From the NCBI GenBank assembly GCA_937959265.1, contig CALGMA010000009.1, forward strand, positions 1 to 64,000: 64,000 nt of DNA. Reading direction: 5' to 3'. The translations under genes and the position numbers were made by a program. The notes below the pieces were generated by a model. The model was not told the DNA's origin, did not search any database, and saw only the letters and a list, made by a program, of their open reading frames with translations. This document shows positions 33,725-42,578 of this stretch, one piece after another (positions within the stretch are counted from its first letter, which is position 1; the number at the start of each line of letters is the position of its first letter). The DNA comes from an uncultured Anaerolineae bacterium (GTDB lineage: Bacteria > Chloroflexota > Anaerolineae > J036 > Brachytrichaceae).

Positions 33725-34792
33725 CTACTTTTTCGCCGAAGCAGGCGGTTGGGCTTCGTTGATGTCCACGCGGAACAGGCCGCTCTTGATGGCTTCTTCC
33801 TTGGCCCGGACCTTCTCCAGCAGCTCCTGCGGAATGCCGCCTTTGACGTTGGTGTTGATGGGGGCCAGGCTGGCGCCGCCCTTCGCCACCATGCTGAAAT
33901 CCTTGAGGTCGAGTGCGGTGTAGGCGCCGGCGCGCACCTGGGCGATGATATAGCTCACCGTTGGCTCCATGTGCCACGTTGGGCCGCTCACGACGTAGTC
34001 TGGAGCCAGCGACGATTGGTCGCTCATGCTGCCAAAGACGTATAGCCCCTTCTCGGCGGCAGCTTCGATCACGCCGAAGCGTTCGGCGAAAAGCACGTCG
34101 GCGCCGGCCTCGATCTGGGCCAGCGCGGCCTCCTTAGCTGCGGCGGGGTCGAACCAACTGTTGATGAAGGTGGTCTTCACCTCAGCGTTCGGGTTTACCT
34201 CCCAGACACCGGCGGTGAAGGCGTTGACGATGCGGTTGACTTCGGGCACGGGGTAGCCGCCGACGACGCCGATGATGTTGCTCTTGGTCAACCCACCGGC
34301 CAACATGCCGCTGAGGTAAGCCGGCTCGTGGATCCAGTTGTCGAAAACGGAGAAGTTCGGCTCTGCCGGGCCGCCGCCGGAGCCGAAGACGAAAGCCACT
34401 TCAGGGTAGTCCTTAGCGACGCGGCGCGCTGCTTCTTCGTTGCCGAAGGCATCGCCGAAGATGATGTCCGGCTTGTTCTTCTCGGCCACCTCGCGCAGCA
34501 CGCGCTCCATGTCGCCGGTATAGCCGATGTCGTCGGTATAGGTGTATTCGATCTCACCGGCTTCCTTGGCCTTGAGCAGCGCAGTGTGGATGACACCCAC
34601 CCAGGGTTCTTCGACGGCCGTCGCGTAAGCGCCAAAGACGTTCAGCTTGCGCTTTTCGGCAGACGAGGCTGCAGGGGGCTGAGGTTGTGGCTGTTGCTGA
34701 ACGGCCGCCGGCGGCGCGGGCATCGCGCATGCCGACAACGCGCTTAGCCATAGTGTGGCGAGTGCGAGACGAGTGATGATTTGTTTCTTCAT
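33725..34792 (-). CDS. BMP-family nucleoside/nucleobase-binding lipoprotein
   Basis: 355 residues. A lipoprotein signal peptide ends in LSAC with the lipidated Cys at residue 22, then a Pro/Gln-rich linker. The BMP/Med fold shows VFGAYATAVEEPWVGVIHTA, DIIFGDAFGNEEAARRVAKD, VFDNWIHEPAYLSGMLAGGL and GGYPVPEVNRIVNAFTAG. Family members bind purine nucleosides or similar ligands and feed NupOPQ-type transporters. AAGGAGA lies about 8 bases before the ATG. It is first in the operon, and the deaminase at the far end hints at cytosine or a pyrimidine analogue as ligand. Confidence 0.9.
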   Translation of the reverse strand: MKKQIITRLALATLWLSALSACAMPAPPAAVQQQPQPQPPAASSAEKRKLNVFGAYATAVEEPWVGVIHTALLKAKEAGEIEYTYTDDIGYTGDMERVLREVAEKNKPDIIFGDAFGNEEAARRVAKDYPEVAFVFGSGGGPAEPNFSVFDNWIHEPAYLSGMLAGGLTKSNIIGVVGGYPVPEVNRIVNAFTAGVWEVNPNAEVKTTFINSWFDPAAAKEAALAQIEAGADVLFAERFGVIEAAAEKGLYVFGSMSDQSSLAPDYVVSGPTWHMEPTVSYIIAQVRAGAYTALDLKDFSMVAKGGASLAPINTNVKGGIPQELLEKVRAKEEAIKSGLFRVDINEAQPPASAKK

Positions 34793-34957
34793 ATTTGCGT
34801 CTCCTTGTCAAGCGTGGCTGAGGATTTCATGATTTGCCATACAGCAGACGCCGATTATAGGTAAGCGCCCAAAGTTTGCATACGGCGTGAACTTCGATGA
34901 CGGTGTGCATGCGTGCGATGTAGGACTGAGGGTTGCAGCGAAGCGCACTCATCACCA

Positions 34958-36103
34958 TCACGGCATTGGCGTCGGGAATTGGGCCACGTTCACGCTGACT
35001 GACTGATCGAACTGCCGGTTATCGGCCCTGATCACATGCAACGTGTAGGTGGCATTTACCTGAGGACACACAGTAATCATGGCGCTGGCGCCCACCTGGC
35101 TCGTGGTGTTGGCCGACGAGTCTACCAGGAACACGGCGTTGAACGCGCCGGTCACATTCCAGCGCAGCGTGGTGCACTGGCCACGCACGATATTGCCGTT
35201 GTCCACCGTGAACGTGATCCCTGGTGCCGGCGCGCCCGCTACCACGACCGTGACGAAGTAGTCCGTCGAACCGCCGGTGCGTGGGAACACCTGTAAACGA
35301 TACTTGGTAGTTATCGCCGGGCACACCTGCCTGGAGCCAATGCCCTCCACCCCTTGGGGCGTGTTGCCATCCCAGAAGAACACTGCGTTTACTCCCTCGA
35401 CATTCCAGCACAGCGTGGTGCACTGGCCAGGGCTGATCGTGTAGGCATCGGCGCGGAAGTTCGGTTGGGCAATCGGCGTTGCTGGCGCAACGGTGATCGT
35501 CAGCGGCGTGTCGAAGACCGAGCCGTTGCGGCGCTGCACGCGCAGGATGTAGGTCGTCGTGACCGTCGGGCATACCTGTCGAGCATCGTTGCCCCCCACA
35601 CCTTGCGTTGAGCTGTTGCTGATTAGAAACACTGCCGCTACATTGTCAATGTTCCAACGCAACACTGTGCACTGGCCCGGCCCGATCAGCATCGTATCGG
35701 CGCGGAAGCGCGGCTCGTTCACGGGGAAAGGCGGCACGATCGGCGCATTGTGGATGCACGTCGTCCGGACGAACGCTCGGAACACCCAGCCTTCTTGCCC
35801 GTCGAAGACGATGCGATACCAGGCGTTGTTGCGTAGCCGGCCGGTCACCTGTGCCTGCTGTCCATGGAACAACATCCCGATGGATGGCCGGTATCGTGGG
35901 CCTGGCCCAAAGCGGATTGGCACGTTCCCCACTGCGCGCAGCGTCGGCACGCATCCCTGTGCAGGACCGGCTGCTGCCACCGCCGCAGGCGGCAACGGAG
36001 TGAACATCGTCGCGCATGCGACGCTCATGATCAGCGTCACCACGAGGGCTGTGATGCGAGGGCGAACGCGCGTGGACGCGTGGTTCGGACGACATATCGT
36101 CAT
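34958..36103 (-). CDS. Secreted SH3b protein with three beta repeats
   Basis: 381 residues from ATG 36103, preceded by GGGAGGT. A signal peptide or N-terminal anchor (ITALVVTLIMSVACATMF) leads to a bacterial SH3 domain (GCVPTLRAVGNVPIRFGPGP to EGWVFRAFVRTTC). Three tandem repeats of about 75 residues follow, each with PGQCTxLRWNV-type and QVCPxxTTxYxLxV-type motifs and paired cysteines. The SH3b signature VNVRSGPS has drifted to VPIRFGPG. SH3b domains often bind cell-wall peptides; the repeats look like Ig-type beta modules. A close paralogue with the same architecture sits at 40033. Confidence 0.7.
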   Translation of the reverse strand: MTICRPNHASTRVRPRITALVVTLIMSVACATMFTPLPPAAVAAAGPAQGCVPTLRAVGNVPIRFGPGPRYRPSIGMLFHGQQAQVTGRLRNNAWYRIVFDGQEGWVFRAFVRTTCIHNAPIVPPFPVNEPRFRADTMLIGPGQCTVLRWNIDNVAAVFLISNSSTQGVGGNDARQVCPTVTTTYILRVQRRNGSVFDTPLTITVAPATPIAQPNFRADAYTISPGQCTTLCWNVEGVNAVFFWDGNTPQGVEGIGSRQVCPAITTKYRLQVFPRTGGSTDYFVTVVVAGAPAPGITFTVDNGNIVRGQCTTLRWNVTGAFNAVFLVDSSANTTSQVGASAMITVCPQVNATYTLHVIRADNRQFDQSVSVNVAQFPTPMP

Positions 36104-36232
36104 TTCGACCTCCCGCTGCGATTGCGTGAATCGTTGAGGATTGTAAGGCGATGCGGTGCGCATCTTCCTTTCGTTTGCTCTATCTCACTTCGACCGCCAC
36201 ACTACGACGCGCCTCTCCACAGTAGCTACGAG

Positions 36233-36247
36233 CTTCAACAAGCTCAG
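36233..36247. repeat. Degenerate short palindrome relative of 3252-3268
   Basis: CTTCAACAAGCTCAG matches the CTTCGACAAGCTCAG half-type of the dispersed palindrome with one change. It sits in the 227-bp divergent gap between the SH3b gene and the hydrolase lipoprotein gene; nothing else is evident there. Confidence 0.3.
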
Positions 36248-36330
36248 ACTACATGCCACTGAGCCCTATCGAAGTATGCGCCTACCACCGACGACATTTA
36301 TGAGACAATTCTTTGCCGAGGTAACAACGC

Positions 36331-39300
36331 ATGTCCAGTGATCGAGCCCTGCTTCCCTCCCGACGCATTCGCCTTCCCCTGCGCACACTGGCCGGACTGA
36401 TGGCGGTCATTCTCATCACGGTTGCCTGCTCTGACTCCGGACAGCAGCCCACCGCGACGCCGCAACCGCCGGCCGTGGTCGAGACACCTACTGCTGTCGA
36501 GGCCACGCCCATCAGCGTGCTCGCGCCGGCTGAGCCGGCGGCAACGATGGCGCCGGCTTCCCCGCCCGTGGCCGAGCCTGCCAAGGCCACACCCACTCCT
36601 GCTGTGCCAGTCGAAGCCGCACCAGCGCAAGCGGCACAGGGATCGAGCGCGCCGGCAACCGGTCCAGCGGTGATTGCGACGGCCGGCGCCTTCGCAGAAG
36701 ACAACACGCTGTGCGAACGGTTCATCGGCGAGAAGATTCCGGAGGGATTGATCCGCTATCTGCGTTGTGGGACGTTCACTGTGCCCGAGCTGCACGCCCA
36801 GCCGGACGGCAACACGATCAAGCTGCCGGTTGTAGTGATCAGGTCGGCCAGCCCGAACCCGGCCTCCGATCCCCTGGTGATGCTGCAGGGCGGCCCCGGC
36901 GGCTCAGCCATCCGCGAGTTCTTCGACGCAATTGTGCGCGCCGGCTTCTCGCCCGCCGACGACCGCGACATTATCCTGGTGGATCAGCGCGGCTCGTTCC
37001 TGTCCCAACCGTCTCTGACCTGCCCTGAATACCGTGAGACGGCGCTCAGGCATATCCAGAGCGGATTGTTGGGTGACGTGGCTGAGCAAGAGCGCATCGC
37101 TGCCAACGCTGCGTGCCGCGCGCGACTGGCCGGCGCAGGCATCAACCTGGCTGCTTATAACAGCCTGGAGAACGCTGCCGACATCGCCACCTTACCCCGC
37201 GCGCTGGGCTACGTGGACTACAACCTCTATGGCAAGTCCTATGGCGCGCTACTCGTTCAACACGTCGTGGCGCTCTATCCGCAAGGCGTGCGCAGCGTCA
37301 TTCTGGATGGTGCGATCCCACGCACCGGCAAATTTGCCCTCAGCCGCAACGCAAACTTCCAGAAGGCGCTTCAGAAAGTCGCCGGCGCCTGTGCTGCCGA
37401 CTCGCTGTGCGCGCGGGACTACCCGGACATCGCGCAACGTTTCGTCGCACTGGTGAGCGCGTTGAACGCCTCGCCCGCGCCGATGACGATCACCACGCGC
37501 GCACTTACCGAGGTCGTCACGCTGAACGCCCCGCTCACCGGCGAGGCGCTGCTGAGCGTGATCTACACCATGATGTACGACTCGTACGGTATCAGCCGTC
37601 TACCGCGACTGATAGATCTGGTGGAGAAGCGTGATCTCGATTACCTTGCCCGCCTGCGCGACCGCTTTGAGCTGCAAGTATTGAACGAGACCACCATCGG
37701 CATGTTCCACTCGATCTTCTGCTCGGAGGAAGCGAACTTCACCGAAGACGAGGCGCAGCAAGCCGATGCCGCCGTGCTGCCTGAGTTGAAAGTCTTCCGC
37801 TCGGCGCGCGAGATTCTGGCCACCTGCAAAGCGTGGGATGTGCCGCTACTGGGCGACGAGGTCAATGCTCCGGCCACGAGTGACGTGCCTGTGCTGGTGC
37901 TGAACGGGGAGCTTGACCCGCTTACGCCGCCGGAGTTTGGCGCGCAGGCTGCGATTGGGTTCACCAACGCAACCCAGGTGCGCTTCAAGGCGCAGGGTCA
38001 CGGGCTTGCGCCGGCCAACCCGTGCGCCGCTACTCTGATCGCTAACTTCCTCAACGCGCCCGCCGAGACGTTGGATACCAGGTGCGCCCAGGGCAAGCCG
38101 ATCGAGTTCAGCACGACCAGGGTTCAGTTGACAGAATTCACCGATCCAATCGCCGGCGTGGGCGGCAAGCGACCGGTGGGCTGGATCGAACTCAGCCCCG
38201 GTGTGTTCGGTGACGACGTATCGGTGGCGGCTATCCAGTTCGAGCATCAGATGACGCCTAACCCAGCGTCCGTCCGGCGGCAACTGGAGACCGGCCGGTT
38301 TCAGCGCACCAATGCACGCACGATCGGCGAGATCGCCTGGCAGTTCTTCAGCGGCAGCTCGAGCGACGGCCGGCTGCTGCAAGACATCGCTATCGGCAAC
38401 GATGGCCGCTTCATCGTGCAAATGGTCAGCGGCGCGCCAGCGCAACGCGAGATGCTCTATCGGGAGGTGTTTCTGCCGGCGGTCGAGTCGTTCTTCGTCA
38501 TTCAGGCGCCGGAGCAAACCATCGTCATCGAAACGCCGCAGCGCGACGACGAGGTCACCAGCCCGACGACGGTGAGCGGTTACACCAGCCGGACACCATT
38601 CGAAAACAACCTGGTGTATCGCATCTACAACAGCGCCGGTTTCATCATCAGCGAAGGCCCGCTGGCAGTGAAAGGCAACCTGGGCAGTCCTGGCACGTTC
38701 GCGGCCACCCTGCCCTTCACCGTAACGCAGCGGGAAGCCGGACGTATTGAGGTGCTGGACATTAACGCCGCTACCGGCCAGCCCTTCGCCACGGCTGCGG
38801 TGAGCGTGACGCTTGCACCCGTAAACCTGGAAGGCCAACCCCCCGTCTTCACTGTTGCGATTGATGCGCCTGCGCCCAACGCGACGATTGCCAGCCCGGC
38901 GCGGGTGAAAGGCAACATCTCGCTCACGCCGTTCGAGAATAGCCTGGTGTATCGCGTCTTCGACGCGAGCGGCGCGCAGGTTGGCGTCGGGCCGATCGGC
39001 GTAGCCGGCGAGCTGGGCCGCCCCGGCTCGTTCGATGCGACGATCACCTTCACGCCGACGCAGAGCGGACGCGGGCGCTTGCTGATCGAAGTGCCGAACG
39101 CAGCCGGCGGTCCGCCCTTCACCACCTCAGCAGTGGATGTGTTGCTGGAGGCGCCTGCCCCGTCGAGTGAGGCCATCACCGTGACTGAAGCGATCCCGCC
39201 CGCTATCGCTGCCACGCCGACGGTGACCCTAGCGCCGGAGCAGTTTAGCTTGAGACCGGCCGGCCTTGCGCGCGGGGTGACGAAGGAAATACGCCCGGGC

Positions 39301-39930
39301 ATCCTTTTCGACCCCAACGCCCCCCTGGCGTTGAACGGCTGGCCGACGCACCTGCGCTTCCGCTTCGATAACGACCGGCTGACCGCAGACTCCTTCGTGC
39401 CGCGCCAACGCCAGTTGCTGGTTCTTCCGGTGGAGGACTACCGCGCCCTGTTCAGCGGCGATGCGCTGGCGGAATTCGACGCGACGATTGCCCGCCTCAA
39501 ATCCATCCTCGAAACTCGGCCGGAGGTGATCACCGGGACAATTCCCCTGCTGCCGTCAGTGGGTGGCGATCAGGTGCTCCGCAGCCAGATCGGCTATCTC
39601 GACTTCGACGGCGGCGCGTGCGTGCGGTTCATCACCGCATATCGCTTCGACGTGGGAGCGATCACCGATGCGGACACGTTCTATACCTGCCAGGGCTTGA
39701 GCAGCGACGGCAAGTATTACGTGTCATTCGTGTATCCGGTGTCGTCCACGGCGCTGCCAGCCAGCGCGCGGCGCGTCACGCGCGCGGAGCAGGCCCGCAT
39801 CGAAAGCGACCCGGCAGGCTACCTGCAGCGCGTCCAGGGCGCACTCGACCGGCTGACGTCGCAGGGCTTCCGGCCGACGTTAGCGCAGCTCGACACATTG
39901 ATGAAGACGCTGGAGCTGCCGAAGCCTTGA
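36331..39930 (+). CDS. Lipoprotein alpha/beta hydrolase with Ig-like repeats
   Basis: 1199 residues. A lipobox (ITVAC, Cys 33) is followed by a Thr/Pro/Ala-rich linker of about 90 residues. The alpha/beta hydrolase domain (about 130-610) has oxyanion-type LQGGPGGSAIREF, nucleophile elbow GKSYGALL (Ser about 303), Asp in NGELDPLTPP (about 528) and His in GQGHGLAP-like QGHGLAP (about 556), the TAP/prolyl-aminopeptidase-like arrangement. Two Ig-like repeats follow (about 730-830 and 850-950), each with TPFENxLVYRxxxxxG, resembling Gmad2-type domains. A final alpha/beta domain carries LRFRFDNDRL and YLDFDGGACVRF. Probably a surface-anchored peptidase or esterase. It ends in a strong terminator. 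Confidence 0.75.
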   Translation: MSSDRALLPSRRIRLPLRTLAGLMAVILITVACSDSGQQPTATPQPPAVVETPTAVEATPISVLAPAEPAATMAPASPPVAEPAKATPTPAVPVEAAPAQAAQGSSAPATGPAVIATAGAFAEDNTLCERFIGEKIPEGLIRYLRCGTFTVPELHAQPDGNTIKLPVVVIRSASPNPASDPLVMLQGGPGGSAIREFFDAIVRAGFSPADDRDIILVDQRGSFLSQPSLTCPEYRETALRHIQSGLLGDVAEQERIAANAACRARLAGAGINLAAYNSLENAADIATLPRALGYVDYNLYGKSYGALLVQHVVALYPQGVRSVILDGAIPRTGKFALSRNANFQKALQKVAGACAADSLCARDYPDIAQRFVALVSALNASPAPMTITTRALTEVVTLNAPLTGEALLSVIYTMMYDSYGISRLPRLIDLVEKRDLDYLARLRDRFELQVLNETTIGMFHSIFCSEEANFTEDEAQQADAAVLPELKVFRSAREILATCKAWDVPLLGDEVNAPATSDVPVLVLNGELDPLTPPEFGAQAAIGFTNATQVRFKAQGHGLAPANPCAATLIANFLNAPAETLDTRCAQGKPIEFSTTRVQLTEFTDPIAGVGGKRPVGWIELSPGVFGDDVSVAAIQFEHQMTPNPASVRRQLETGRFQRTNARTIGEIAWQFFSGSSSDGRLLQDIAIGNDGRFIVQMVSGAPAQREMLYREVFLPAVESFFVIQAPEQTIVIETPQRDDEVTSPTTVSGYTSRTPFENNLVYRIYNSAGFIISEGPLAVKGNLGSPGTFAATLPFTVTQREAGRIEVLDINAATGQPFATAAVSVTLAPVNLEGQPPVFTVAIDAPAPNATIASPARVKGNISLTPFENSLVYRVFDASGAQVGVGPIGVAGELGRPGSFDATITFTPTQSGRGRLLIEVPNAAGGPPFTTSAVDVLLEAPAPSSEAITVTEAIPPAIAATPTVTLAPEQFSLRPAGLARGVTKEIRPGILFDPNAPLALNGWPTHLRFRFDNDRLTADSFVPRQRQLLVLPVEDYRALFSGDALAEFDATIARLKSILETRPEVITGTIPLLPSVGGDQVLRSQIGYLDFDGGACVRFITAYRFDVGAITDADTFYTCQGLSSDGKYYVSFVYPVSSTALPASARRVTRAEQARIESDPAGYLQRVQGALDRLTSQGFRPTLAQLDTLMKTLELPKP

Positions 39931-39975
39931 AGCAGACCTGGTGTGGAACGTGGATTGCTATTCCGTGCCATGGAT

Positions 39976-40009
39976 GCAGGGATCGCCCTTGCGACGATCC
40001 CTGCTTTTT
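39976..40009 (+). terminator. Rho-independent terminator
   Basis: GCAGGGATCG (39976-39985) and CGATCCCTGC (39995-40004) form a perfect 10-bp stem with a 9-base loop, immediately followed by TTTTT. It is 46 bp after the hydrolase gene and ends its transcript before the convergent SH3b gene. Confidence 0.9.
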
Positions 40010-40032
40010 GACGTTGCTGGTGAGGCTGGGCG

Positions 40033-41223
40033 TTACGGTATCGGCGTCGGGCCGGCAGCGGACACCGTCACCTGAGCGGCGCTGTCGTAGAGCCGGCCGT
40101 CAATACCCGTTACACGCAGGATATACGTGACGCTCTGGTTCGGACAGACCTTGATGTCGCCATTCGGACCAACTACCGTGGTGGCGTTGACCGATGAGTC
40201 AATCAGCAAGACGGCGTTGAACTGGCCGGAGACTTGCCAGCGCAGATTCGTGCACTGGCCGCGCGGCAACGAGCTGCTTTCTGCGTAGAAGTTGACGTTC
40301 GGCGCGGGCGCGCCGCCAGTTACGGTGATAGTGAGGAAGTAGTCGCGCGATACACCATCTCTGCCGATCACCTGCAGCCGATAGGTGGATGTGTTGAGCG
40401 GGCAGACCTGGCGCGAGTCGTTACCGCCCACACCCTGCTGATTGCCGCCGTCCCAAAAGAACACTGCGCGCACATCGCTCACGTTCCAGCGCAGCGTGGT
40501 GCAACTGCCGGGGTTTACAGAGTAAGCGTCGGCGCGGAAGTTCGGATCGTTCGGCTGAGGCGAATTGACATTGATGGTGACGCTCTGCTGGTAGGTTGTG
40601 CCGTCGCGGCGCTGCACGAGCAGCGTATACGCCGTCGTAGTCGTGGGACACACGGTACGCGAATCCACGCCGCCCACACCCTCCTGATACCCCCCGCTGA
40701 TCAACCACACCCCGGCTACTTCGGTGATGTTCCAGCTCAGCGTGCTGCATTGGGGCGGTGTGATGACCTTTGGCGTTGCGACGAAGTTAGCCTGATTAGG
40801 AATCGGCGTCGGACCAGGCGGCAAGGGTGGATTGGGCACGACTGGCACGTTCTGCATACACGAGGTTTGCACGATCTGGCCGAACACCCATCCTTCGCGA
40901 TTACCGAAAACGACGCGATACCAAGAATTGTCGCTCAGGCGACCGGTCACCTGCGCGGTCTGACCGGGGAACAACGTGCCGATGGGCGGCTCGAATTGTG
41001 TGCTGGGGCCGGAGCGCACGTTGACTTGCCCATAGGCGATCACGGTGGGCACGCAGCCCTGTGCTTGGCCGAGCGCGGTGGCAGAAGCCGGCGGCTGCGT
41101 GCCGACGAGAAGCACCACCGGCATGGCTACCGACAGCACGAGGCTGGCCAGCAAAGCCAGGCGGGCGAAGGCGCTGCTGCGTGCGAGCGAGCCAGGCGAT
41201 GACGAATTGTTTGTGTCGTTCAC
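40033..41223 (-). CDS. Secreted SH3b protein with three beta repeats (paralogue)
   Basis: 396 residues with the same plan as the protein at 34958: signal segment (LALLASLVLSVAMPVVLLVG), an SH3b domain with intact VNVRSGPSTQFEPPIGTL and WYRVVFGNREGWVFG, a Pro-rich hinge (NPPLPPGPTPIPN), and three repeats with CSTLSWNITEVAGVWLISGG, CTTLRWNVSDVRAVFFWDGG and CTNLRWQVSGQFNAVLLIDS plus VCP motifs. Both end in a short Pro tail (TPIP here, TPMP there). The two genes bracket the 1199-residue hydrolase, suggesting a shared envelope function. Confidence 0.72.
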   Translation of the reverse strand: MNDTNNSSSPGSLARSSAFARLALLASLVLSVAMPVVLLVGTQPPASATALGQAQGCVPTVIAYGQVNVRSGPSTQFEPPIGTLFPGQTAQVTGRLSDNSWYRVVFGNREGWVFGQIVQTSCMQNVPVVPNPPLPPGPTPIPNQANFVATPKVITPPQCSTLSWNITEVAGVWLISGGYQEGVGGVDSRTVCPTTTTAYTLLVQRRDGTTYQQSVTINVNSPQPNDPNFRADAYSVNPGSCTTLRWNVSDVRAVFFWDGGNQQGVGGNDSRQVCPLNTSTYRLQVIGRDGVSRDYFLTITVTGGAPAPNVNFYAESSSLPRGQCTNLRWQVSGQFNAVLLIDSSVNATTVVGPNGDIKVCPNQSVTYILRVTGIDGRLYDSAAQVTVSAAGPTPIP

Positions 41224-41372
41224 TATGGAACTCCCATGAGAATTACGTGAATTGTAATGCCGTCGCGCACCAGGAGTGGAGCACTTCGAGTACAGACCAG
41301 ATCACTCCAGGTTTCTTCAGGTAGCCAAGAGGTTTTGCTCCTGTTCGCTTTCCTCACTTTCGCTCTCTTTCG

Positions 41373-41378
41373 TATAAT
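41373..41378 (+). promoter_or_regulatory. Candidate -10 element (TATAAT) for the pot operon
   Basis: A consensus TATAAT lies 75 bp upstream of the potA-like start in an otherwise pyrimidine-rich stretch. No good -35 hexamer is evident at the right spacing. The remainder of the 230-bp gap shows no gene. Confidence 0.45.
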
Positions 41379-41453
41379 CTTCCTCGGTCACTACCCTGAA
41401 CGCATGAGCGGTTTCAGGGGCGAGAGGCTGGGTGACTTCCGGAGGCAAGTGCG

Positions 41454-42542
41454 TTGGCCGACTACGCAGTTGAGATGCGGGACGTGAGCAAAGTGTTTGG
41501 CGACGTGGTCGCCGTGGATCACGTCTCGATGGGCATTCGCCAGAAAGAATTCTTCGCCATGCTTGGGCCGTCGGGTTGCGGCAAGACGACTTCGCTGCGC
41601 ATGATCGCCGGCTTCGAGCGCCCGACGAGCGGGGAGATCTACATAGACGGCAAGGCGATGGGCAGCACTCCGCCCTTCCAACGCAACGTCAACACCGTCT
41701 TCCAGTCCTACGCGCTCTTCCCCCACATGACCGTAGAGCAAAACGTTGGCTTCGGGTTAGAGATGAAGGGCATGAGCCGGAACGAAATTGTTCGACGGGT
41801 GGGCGAAGCGTTGGAACTTGTGCGACTGCCGCAGATGGCCAACCGATATCCTCGCCAGATGTCCGGCGGACAGCAGCAGCGCGTGGCACTGGCGCGCGCA
41901 CTGGTGAACCGTCCCAACGTGTTGCTGCTCGACGAACCGTTGGGCGCGCTTGACGCCAAGCTGCGCAAGGAGATGCAGATCGAGCTGAAGACGCTTCAGC
42001 GCGAGGTGGGCATTACCTTCATCTTCGTCACGCACGATCAGGAAGAGGCGCTGACCATGAGCGATCGGATCGCCGTGTTCTCCAGGGGGAAAGTGCTGCA
42101 AATCGGTACACCGCTCGAGATTTATGAGCGCCCCACCACGCGCTTCGTAGCCGATTTCATCGGCGAGACCAACTTCCTGGAAGGCAGGGTGCAAGAAGTA
42201 AACGGCGAATTCGCTAGCGTCATCGTGGACGGCGGTCGACGGTTCGTCGGGCGCGCGATGGACGGCGTGCGGCCAGGTATAGAAGCAGTCGTCTCGGTTC
42301 GACCGGAGAAAGTGCAATTGGTTGAACAACCCGACAATAGCCCCAACTGCTATGAAGTTCAGGTGCACTCTATCGCCTACGTCGGCTCGGATACGCGCGT
42401 CATCGTGGCGCTCGGCGCGAACCAGTTGGACGTGTGGGAGCAGAACACCGTCAGCACGCTCGATCCGAACTACTTCTTCAAACCCGGCGAAACAGCCTGG
42501 CTGACCTTCAAGCCGGAGAATGCGCTCGTCTTAGCCCAGTAG
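41454..42542 (+). CDS. potA: Spermidine/putrescine ABC transporter ATPase
   Basis: 362 residues. Walker A GPSGCGKTTS, Q-loop FQSYALFPHM, signature MSGGQQQRVALARAL, Walker B VLLLDEPLGALD and switch His in FVTHDQEEA are complete. The C-terminal TOBE region (VSVRPEKVQLVEQ) is typical of the PotA/Fbp group. The start is TTG 41454 with GGAGG 8 bases upstream; the alternative is to begin one strand later. It is the first gene of a four-gene operon with two permeases and a binding lipoprotein. Confidence 0.9.
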   Translation: MADYAVEMRDVSKVFGDVVAVDHVSMGIRQKEFFAMLGPSGCGKTTSLRMIAGFERPTSGEIYIDGKAMGSTPPFQRNVNTVFQSYALFPHMTVEQNVGFGLEMKGMSRNEIVRRVGEALELVRLPQMANRYPRQMSGGQQQRVALARALVNRPNVLLLDEPLGALDAKLRKEMQIELKTLQREVGITFIFVTHDQEEALTMSDRIAVFSRGKVLQIGTPLEIYERPTTRFVADFIGETNFLEGRVQEVNGEFASVIVDGGRRFVGRAMDGVRPGIEAVVSVRPEKVQLVEQPDNSPNCYEVQVHSIAYVGSDTRVIVALGANQLDVWEQNTVSTLDPNYFFKPGETAWLTFKPENALVLAQ

Positions 42543-42578
42543 TTACTCGCAGCTCATCGCTCATTGCCCACCGCTCCC

